Shown: positions 6,578-11,568 of the stretch, one piece after another
Numbering within the stretch: the stretch's first letter is position 1
Layout: each line of letters begins with the position of its first letter
Translations under genes and position numbers: made by a program
Assembly (NCBI GenBank): GCA_016926135.1
Contig: JAFGPH010000563.1
Location: 1 to 11,568 of the forward strand
Source of the DNA: Deltaproteobacteria bacterium
GTDB taxonomy: Bacteria > Desulfobacterota > DSM-4660 > Desulfatiglandales > HGW-15
DNA length: 11,568 bases
Direction: 5' to 3'
The notes under the pieces: generated by a model
The model's input: only the letters and a program-made list of their open reading frames with translations
What the model was told of the DNA's origin: nothing
Databases searched by the model: none

Positions 6578-9514
6578 ATGCATGAAGAGCCTGCGCTTGT
6601 CCTGGAAGGGGAGCTGAAGAAGTTCCAGGTCCTATACGAACTGGCTGTCGCCATGACCGGCGAGCGGAGTCTGGAGGAAAACCTTCAGCTTGTGGTTGAC
6701 AGAAGCCGGGATCTGCTGGGTGCGGATACGTCTTACATCGCCTTGCGCGAGGAGGCGGCAGGAGACGTGTACATGCATACCCTTTCAGGGATTCGCACAG
6801 AGGCGTTCAGGATGATGCGTCTCCCCTACGGAAAGGGGCTGGGTGGGCTGGTCGCAAAGACGCGACAAGGTCTCATTGTGGAGGACTACTTTGGCGAAAG
6901 GAAGATCAGGCATGTGGTGGACAGGATCGTGGCCGACGAGGGAGTGGTCTCCGGGATGGCGGTTCCCATCCAGATGGGGTCCAGAAATCTGGGAGTCCTC
7001 TACGTGTTCAATCGAAGCAAAACCTCCTTTTCCCAGGCCGACCTGGACACGCTTTCCCTGATCGGCAACCTCGCTGCCGTGGAAATCAGCAGAAAGCGCG
7101 CGGAAGACTCGGTCCGCAGGAGCCGTGAAGAACTCGAGACTAAGGTGAAGGAAAGGACTTCGGAACTGGAAAAGGCAAATACCTTGCTGGCCCAGGAGGT
7201 TCTGGAAAGGAAGCGTTCAGAGACGGCACTCGTCGCTGCGGAGCAGAAATATCGCAGCATCTTCGAGAACGCCATGGAGGGCATGTTCCAGAGCACTCCT
7301 TCCGGTAGCTTTATCAGCGCCAATCCGGCCCTCGCCCGCATGTACGGGTATGACTCCCCGGAAGAACTCATGACGGAAATCACGGACATCGGCGCGCAAC
7401 TCTACGTGGATCCCAGGCGACGGGAGGATTTCATTCGCCTCCTCAGGGAAAAGGGGGCTGTTCAGGGTTTCGAGAATATGGTTTTTCGACGGGACGGGAC
7501 CATAGCCGTGACCTCCCTGAACGCCCGGCTGGTCCCAGACAAGGAAGGGAATATCCCCTATTTCGAGGGAACCGTGGAGGACATTACCGAGCAGAAGCGC
7601 GCAGAGGAGGCCCTGATGGAGAGTGAGAAGCGCTATCGAACGCTTGTGGAAAACCTGCCCATAGGGATCTATCGCGTCACGCCCGGAGAAAAGGGCTTGT
7701 TCCTCATGGCCAATCGTGCCTTTCTGTCCATGTTTGGCTATGAGAAGGAAGAGGAGATCAAGGGGGTGCACGTCTCGGACATCTACATGCATCCCGAAGA
7801 GAGAAAGGGGTTCTCCGATGAGCTTCTCGCAAGAAGAAGCTTCACCATGTCCGACCGTTACCTGAAGCGGAAGGATGGAACGCCCCTGTGGGGCACGGTC
7901 ACAGCTCGGGTGGCCTATGACGAGGGCACGGGGGAACCGGCGTTCTTCGACTGCGCCATTGAGGACATTACGGAGAGAAGACGGACAGAGGAGAGACTTC
8001 AGGAAGCGGAGAGACGGTACCGTGATCTCTTTGAAAATGTCTCGGATTTCATCTATTTCCACGATATGGAAGGGGTGTTTCTCGAGAGCAACCTGGCTTT
8101 CAGAAGGGCTTACGGCCTGAGGGAAGAGGAGTTGGGGAGAATCCACGTGAAGGACATGATGCCGCCGGAAAACAGGGGGTTCTATGAGGATTACATGAAA
8201 AGGGTCCTGGAATGCGGTGCGGATGAAGGCCTCCTGAAGGTCGTCACCAGAAGGGGTACGGATCTGGTGATGGAATACAAGAATTCCCTCGTCCGAGATC
8301 CCGAGGGAAACCCGGTTGGAGTCCGTGGTTCGGCGAGGGACGTGACGGAGCGGATCAGGTCTGAGAAGGAGAAGAAACGACTCCAGGCCCAGCTCATGAG
8401 CGCCCAGAGGATCGAGGCGATCGGCACACTGGCCGGAGGCATTGCCCACAACTTCAACAACCTCCTCATGGGCATCCAGGGAAACGCGACCCTGGCCCGA
8501 CTGGAAGTGACGGCTTCCAGCCCGATTCATCAAAAACTGGAGAGCATCGAGAGACTCGTCAAGAGCGGGGCCAAGCTGACCAGCCAGCTTCTCGGCTATG
8601 CGCGGGAAGGAAGGTACGAGGTGAGACCCATCAGTCTCAACCAGCTCGTGAGTGAAACCTCCCATACCTTTGCCCAGGCCAGAAAGGATATACGCGTGCA
8701 CCTGGATCTGGAGGAGTCGCTCAGCGGCATCGAGGCGGACCAGGGCCAGATCGAGCAGGTCCTCCTCAATCTCCTGGTGAACGCAGCAGATGCGATGCCC
8801 GCGGGGGGAGAGGTTTTTCTCCGCACCCGAAACGTCACCCATCGAGAGATGACCGAAAAACCCTACCGGCCCAAAGAAGGGAAATACGCGATCCTGGAGG
8901 TCAGCGATACGGGGGTAGGGATGGACGGAAAGACCATGGAACGCATCTTTGAGCCCTTCTTCACCACAAAGGCCATGGGAAAGGGCACAGGTCTCGGACT
9001 GGCTTCGGTCTACGGAATGGTGAAGGGACACGGCGGCTATATCGACGTCCACACGCAGAGAGGGAGGGGATCGACCTTCCAGGTCTACCTGCCCGCATCA
9101 GAGAGGAAGATCTTCGAGGAAAGGGAACTCCCCGGCGGAATCTTGAAAGGTTCGGGAAGGATTTTGCTGGTGGACGACGAGGAGATGATCATTGAGGTGG
9201 GCAGGGGAATGCTCGAGAAGCTGGGTTACCAGGTCGTCGTGGCCAACAGCGGCATGGAGGCGGTCCGCCTTTACAGGAAGAACGGGGTCGGGATAGACCT
9301 CGTCATCCTGGATGTGGTCATGCCGGGGATGGGGGGGGGTGAAACCTATGAGCAGCTCAGGAGGATCAACCCTGCGGTCAGGGTCCTCCTTTCCAGTGGA
9401 TACAGTCTTGACGGTCATGCCAAGGACCTGCTCGACCGGGGCTGTCACGGTTTCATCCAGAAGCCGTTCAACCTTCAGTGCCTGTCCGAGGAGGTACAGA
9501 GGATCATGAGGTGA
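6578..9514 (+). CDS. Soluble hybrid histidine kinase: GAF-PAS-PAS-PAS-HisKA-HATPase-REC
   Basis: 978 aa from ATG 6578, chosen over GTG 6569 because AAGGGTG at 6565-6571 is correctly spaced for it. Domains in order: GAF (about 10-175), coiled coil (about 175-220), three PAS/PAC units (about 222-345, 349-475 and 477-600, each ending in a [ED]-D-[IV]-T-E-[QR] type exit), HisKA dimerisation domain, HATPase_c and a C-terminal receiver (about 855-975). The phosphorylated His is H624 in G-G-I-A-H-N-F-N-N; Asn rather than Asp after the His is a familiar variant. The ATPase has an N-box (L-L-N-L-L-V-N-A-A-D-A-M), D-T-G-V-G-M, F-E-P-F-F-T-T-K and G-K-G-T-G-L-G-L. The receiver has D866-D867, phospho-acceptor D912 and K962. 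All parts look active, so it should autophosphorylate and pass phosphate to its own receiver. No transmembrane segment is visible, so it senses cytoplasmic signals, possibly a small aromatic or redox ligand through GAF/PAS. Output partner unknown; the receiver at 5817 is a candidate. Confidence 0.94.
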   Translation: MHEEPALVLEGELKKFQVLYELAVAMTGERSLEENLQLVVDRSRDLLGADTSYIALREEAAGDVYMHTLSGIRTEAFRMMRLPYGKGLGGLVAKTRQGLIVEDYFGERKIRHVVDRIVADEGVVSGMAVPIQMGSRNLGVLYVFNRSKTSFSQADLDTLSLIGNLAAVEISRKRAEDSVRRSREELETKVKERTSELEKANTLLAQEVLERKRSETALVAAEQKYRSIFENAMEGMFQSTPSGSFISANPALARMYGYDSPEELMTEITDIGAQLYVDPRRREDFIRLLREKGAVQGFENMVFRRDGTIAVTSLNARLVPDKEGNIPYFEGTVEDITEQKRAEEALMESEKRYRTLVENLPIGIYRVTPGEKGLFLMANRAFLSMFGYEKEEEIKGVHVSDIYMHPEERKGFSDELLARRSFTMSDRYLKRKDGTPLWGTVTARVAYDEGTGEPAFFDCAIEDITERRRTEERLQEAERRYRDLFENVSDFIYFHDMEGVFLESNLAFRRAYGLREEELGRIHVKDMMPPENRGFYEDYMKRVLECGADEGLLKVVTRRGTDLVMEYKNSLVRDPEGNPVGVRGSARDVTERIRSEKEKKRLQAQLMSAQRIEAIGTLAGGIAHNFNNLLMGIQGNATLARLEVTASSPIHQKLESIERLVKSGAKLTSQLLGYAREGRYEVRPISLNQLVSETSHTFAQARKDIRVHLDLEESLSGIEADQGQIEQVLLNLLVNAADAMPAGGEVFLRTRNVTHREMTEKPYRPKEGKYAILEVSDTGVGMDGKTMERIFEPFFTTKAMGKGTGLGLASVYGMVKGHGGYIDVHTQRGRGSTFQVYLPASERKIFEERELPGGILKGSGRILLVDDEEMIIEVGRGMLEKLGYQVVVANSGMEAVRLYRKNGVGIDLVILDVVMPGMGGGETYEQLRRINPAVRVLLSSGYSLDGHAKDLLDRGCHGFIQKPFNLQCLSEEVQRIMR

Positions 9515-9540
9515 TAGCCAAAGGGTGCATGGGCTACACG

Positions 9541-9924
9541 TCAGAGGATTTCCACTTCGAGTATGTCACCGGCCTCTGCGTGGAGGGTCTCTCTCACATG
9601 GACATGCGCAATCAGTTCCATCTTGTTCGCGGGATAGTCCGTAACGCAGGGAAAGACGATCGCCCCTCTCACTTTGCCGGCGATCAGAACCGGATAGCAC
9701 CTGGCGCTGCAGAAGGAAGCATGCTCCGGAGTGATTTCAACTCCTCCTTCGTTCTTGAGGCATGCGAAAACTTGAAGATCCTCGGGTTCGAGGATCTCGA
9801 GGTTGAGGGTGCCCGGATAAGCCTCGATCGAGAGTTTGGACGCGAACTGGCTCTTGACCCAGGGGATTTGGGTGAAATCCGCCGCAACCCGCAGCCCATC
9901 GACGATCTTCCCCCGGATCTTAAT
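9541..9924 (-). CDS. ribK: Archaeal-type (DUF120) CTP-dependent riboflavin kinase homologue with ATT start
   Basis: 127 aa, close to the roughly 136 aa of archaeal RibK. That enzyme phosphorylates riboflavin to FMN using CTP. Recognisable features: N-terminal K-I-R-G-K-I-V-D-G-L, the hallmark P37-G-T-L-N41 (T and N contribute to Mg/nucleotide/FMN binding in the family), G-A-I-V-F-P (87-92), M-E-L-I-A (102-106), V-R-E-T-L (110-114) and A-G-D-I-L-E-V-E-I at the end. These appear in the same order and spacing as I remember for Methanocaldococcus MJ0056. No ATG, GTG or TTG precedes the first conserved residues. The frame opens after a TGA inside ubiX and the best start is ATT at 9924-9922, which gives [M]KIRGKI and overlaps the ubiX TAA by one base, with a Shine-Dalgarno 7 nt upstream. 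The family's glycine-rich loop G-L-G-E-G is G-L-R-V-A here, so CTP use is uncertain. Its place behind ubiD and ubiX suggests it supplies FMN for prenyl-FMN synthesis. Confidence 0.8.
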   Translation of the reverse strand: MKIRGKIVDGLRVAADFTQIPWVKSQFASKLSIEAYPGTLNLEILEPEDLQVFACLKNEGGVEITPEHASFCSARCYPVLIAGKVRGAIVFPCVTDYPANKMELIAHVHVRETLHAEAGDILEVEIL

Positions 9925-10519
9925 TGGAAGTTCCTTTCTTTTTCAGGGCATTTTTCAGTTTCCGGCTGCCCCAGCGGTTAAAGAGATGATGGTCGATTTC
10001 AAAGATATCGAGAACCCTGCCAACCGTATGATTGATGAGATCGTCCATGGTCTTCGGAAGGAAATAGAAGGCGGGGATCGGGGGGAGAATCACGCCTCCT
10101 GCGTCAGCCACGTTCATCATCAGACTCAGGTGTCCCCGGTGGAAAGGGGTTTCTCTCACCACGAGAACCAATTTGCGCCTCTCCTTCAGGGCCACGTCCG
10201 CCGCGCGGATCAGGAGGTTTTCATTGTACGAATTGGCAATCGCAGAAAGGCTCTTGATGGAACAGGGGATTACGACCATGCCTTCGGTCTGGAAGGAACC
10301 GCTCGAAATATCCGCCCCTACGTCTTCCATGTTGTAGGTAACCGTGGCAAGAGCTTTCACTTTCTCCAGGGTCCAATGGGTTTCCATGCGAATGGTCTTC
10401 TCCGCTGACCTCGAGACCACGAGGTGGGTCTCCACGTCGGATTTGGAGAGGAACTCGAGAAGTCTGATCCCGTAAACGGCGCCCGTGGCGCCGGAGATCC
10501 CTACCACCAGTCTCTTCAT
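9920..10519 (-). CDS. ubiX: Flavin prenyltransferase UbiX
   Basis: 199 aa, usual family length. UbiX joins a dimethylallyl group to the N5/C6 of reduced FMN and makes prenyl-FMN, the cofactor of UbiD decarboxylases. Visible signatures: G-I-S9-G-A-T-G near the N-terminus (FMN phosphate binding), V-V-S36-R-S38, the P-C-S87-I-K-S-L-S-A-I-A-N segment, N-L-L-I-R-A-A-D-V (101-109), R122-E-T-P followed by H130-L, and a G-G-V-I-L-P-P-I-P-A-F-Y segment. The ATG overlaps the ubiD stop (ATGA) and has AGGAG at 10530-10526, 6 nt upstream, so translation is coupled to ubiD. Its own stop overlaps the putative start of the riboflavin kinase homologue. The Lys-rich C-terminus (K-L-K-N-A-L-K-K-K) is a slight extension. 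Confidence 0.95.
   Translation of the reverse strand: MKRLVVGISGATGAVYGIRLLEFLSKSDVETHLVVSRSAEKTIRMETHWTLEKVKALATVTYNMEDVGADISSGSFQTEGMVVIPCSIKSLSAIANSYNENLLIRAADVALKERRKLVLVVRETPFHRGHLSLMMNVADAGGVILPPIPAFYFLPKTMDDLINHTVGRVLDIFEIDHHLFNRWGSRKLKNALKKKGTSN
9932..9937 (-). promoter_or_regulatory. Ribosome-binding site that supports the ATT start of the ribK-like gene
   Basis: On the minus strand AAAGGA (9937-9932) lies within the last codons of ubiX, 7 nt before ATT 9924. It supports re-initiation at the ubiX stop and is the main reason for choosing this start. Confidence 0.5.
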
Positions 10520-11568
10520 TTCTTTCTCCTCTTCAGGTCCTTCAGAACGGAAGACAATCGACGCTTGACCTCTTCCGGAACATCTACCTTCTCAAATCCC
10601 TCCTTCTTGGGGCGAGTGGCATCCAGTCCCATCTTGGTGGTGAGGAACCCTTCTCCAGTCCATCTGGAGGAAGGATCAATGGGTTGCCCCCTGAGGTCGG
10701 GAATGACAATCAGATCCCGGTCCGCCTGGAATCGCGTGGCAAGGGCCCACTCGACCTCCTGGCCGTCCGCCGGATCCACATCCACGTCGACCATGATGGC
10801 CTTTTTGACGCTGGTAAAGGAAAGCGCCAACGTGAGTGCCCTGCGTATTTCCCCCTTGTGGTCCGTGTCAATGCTCATGACCACATGGGATCCGAACGTC
10901 ATGGGGACCAGATGGATCTGCCGGAGTGAGGGGATCTCCCTCCTCATTTTGGGAATGAAGTCCAGGCCGTGAACAAGATAGAGGAGACTGTCCACCTCAC
11001 GGGCCCAGGGGACGACGGCATGAAAGAAAGCCCCTTTGCGGTATCTTAGGGAGGTGACGTGGATCGTCGGGCTTTTGCCGAAGGCCATGTAGTACCCGCT
11101 GGACTCACCGAGAGTTCCATCCTGCTCTTTGTCCCCGGTGTCGATAATCCCTTCGATGACGATTTCCCCATGGGCGGGAATATCCACATCCACGGTTCTG
11201 GCCGTCGCTGTCTCGACGGGCTCTCCTTTTAGTGCCCCCGCCACGGAGAGCTTGTCTATCCCGCGGGGGACCTTGAAGATGGAAGCGATGAAGACGGCAG
11301 GAGGAACACCGATCACGGTGGCGATCTCCATCTTCTTCCCCACTTTCCTGTGTTGCGCGTAGATGTCGGCCAGGGGAGGATTGAGGAGGGAAATACCGAG
11401 GGTGTTCTTTCCCCTGACCTCCATGCGATGGAGGCCCCTTCCGGTCAAGCCGGTTTCTGGATCCCTGGCCGAGGAGATGCCTGAGGTGATGTAGGGGCCT
11501 GAATCCTTCGAGTAGTGGGTCAACACGGGAAGGACTTTGAGGAGATCCACCTTCCCCCTGGGGACGAC
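10516..11568 (-). CDS. ubiD: UbiD family prenyl-FMN-dependent decarboxylase (5' part beyond window)
   Basis: 350 codons are visible and the frame continues past the right edge, so roughly the first 100 residues (family length about 440-500) are missing. An internal GTG at 11550 is not the start, because the open frame continues upstream of it. UbiD enzymes reversibly decarboxylate aromatic or unsaturated acids with prenyl-FMN. Family features seen: S-G-P-Y-I-T-S-G, R-D-P-E-T-G, a G-L-H-R with the conserved Arg, A-G-A-L-x-G-E-P-V-E, P-A-H-G-E-I-V-I-E-G (metal-ligand Glu), L-G-E-S-S-G-Y-Y, and K-M-G-L-D-A-T near the C-terminus, as in E. coli UbiD. Some remembered consensus residues differ: Asn before x-G-x-x-R is Gly, and E-G-P-F-G-E is D-G-T-L-G-E. 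It is therefore a divergent subgroup, and substrate cannot be assigned. Candidates include anaerobic aromatic (de)carboxylation; ubiquinone synthesis is not implied. It is the upstream gene of an operon with ubiX and the ribK-like gene. Confidence 0.92.
   Translation of the reverse strand, partial: VVPRGKVDLLKVLPVLTHYSKDSGPYITSGISSARDPETGLTGRGLHRMEVRGKNTLGISLLNPPLADIYAQHRKVGKKMEIATVIGVPPAVFIASIFKVPRGIDKLSVAGALKGEPVETATARTVDVDIPAHGEIVIEGIIDTGDKEQDGTLGESSGYYMAFGKSPTIHVTSLRYRKGAFFHAVVPWAREVDSLLYLVHGLDFIPKMRREIPSLRQIHLVPMTFGSHVVMSIDTDHKGEIRRALTLALSFTSVKKAIMVDVDVDPADGQEVEWALATRFQADRDLIVIPDLRGQPIDPSSRWTGEGFLTTKMGLDATRPKKEGFEKVDVPEEVKRRLSSVLKDLKRRKK

Noticed and set aside
6233..6583. Minus-strand frame of 116 codons covering the receiver/kinase gap
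   Set aside because: Half of it is antisense to the receiver gene, no family was recognised, and there is no supporting ribosome-binding site.
7217..9052. A 611-codon open frame on the minus strand opposite the hybrid kinase
   Set aside because: It lies entirely inside a gene with complete GAF/PAS/HisKA/HATPase motifs, has no recognisable domain, and is explained by the high-GC codon bias of the real gene.
9515..9540. Possible bidirectional terminator (TAGCC ... GGCTA) between the convergent kinase and ribK-like genes
   Set aside because: The stem is only five pairs with a 12-base loop and no T-run on either strand.
9478..9981. Plus-strand frame of 167 codons after the kinase stop
   Set aside because: It is antisense to the riboflavin kinase-like gene and the ubiX end, which have family motifs; this frame has none.

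Overview
The window looks like part of a chromosome from a GC-rich, probably anaerobic bacterium, most likely a Desulfobacterota (delta-proteobacterial) lineage. That placement is inference. It rests on the K-P-T-Y-x-E-L-E-Q opening of the PAS protein, on stacked PAS/GAF sensor kinases of the type common in that group, and on a UbiD/UbiX pair. No rRNA, tRNA, CRISPR array, transposase or replication origin was recognised.

Layout: (1) 1-1042, minus strand: the N-terminal part of a multi-PAS sensory protein that runs off the left edge. (2) 1278-2594, plus: a membrane-anchored PP2C-like phosphatase with a C-terminal Cds6/NTF2-like domain. Several of its metal-ligand Asp positions are Glu. (3) 2852-4048, plus: a D-Ala-D-Ala carboxypeptidase (peptidase S11) behind a good sigma70-type promoter. 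(4) 4045-4796 and 4771-5574, plus: an ABC ATPase gene that has lost its Walker A region and carries a 1-base frameshift, followed by an intact ABC-2 permease. (5) 5817-6341, plus: a stand-alone receiver protein. (6) 6578-9514, plus: a soluble GAF-PAS-PAS-PAS hybrid histidine kinase. (7) 11568-9541, minus: a tightly coupled operon of ubiD (cut by the right edge), ubiX, and a small gene with no ATG/GTG/TTG start, which I identify as an archaeal-type (DUF120) CTP-dependent riboflavin kinase homologue.

The minus-strand operon is the most notable part. A riboflavin kinase would make FMN, UbiX would prenylate FMN to prenyl-FMN, and UbiD would use prenyl-FMN for (de)carboxylation, so cofactor supply and enzyme would sit in one operon. 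The kinase gene is easy to miss: it appears to start at an ATT overlapping the ubiX stop codon. Its glycine-rich nucleotide loop is altered, and the UbiD also departs from remembered active-site consensus residues, so the whole cassette may be a divergent version.

The plus-strand half combines envelope genes (phosphatase with a putative periplasmic domain, carboxypeptidase, transporter remnant) with signalling genes (receiver, hybrid kinase, PAS protein). A functional link between these two sets is not shown by the sequence.
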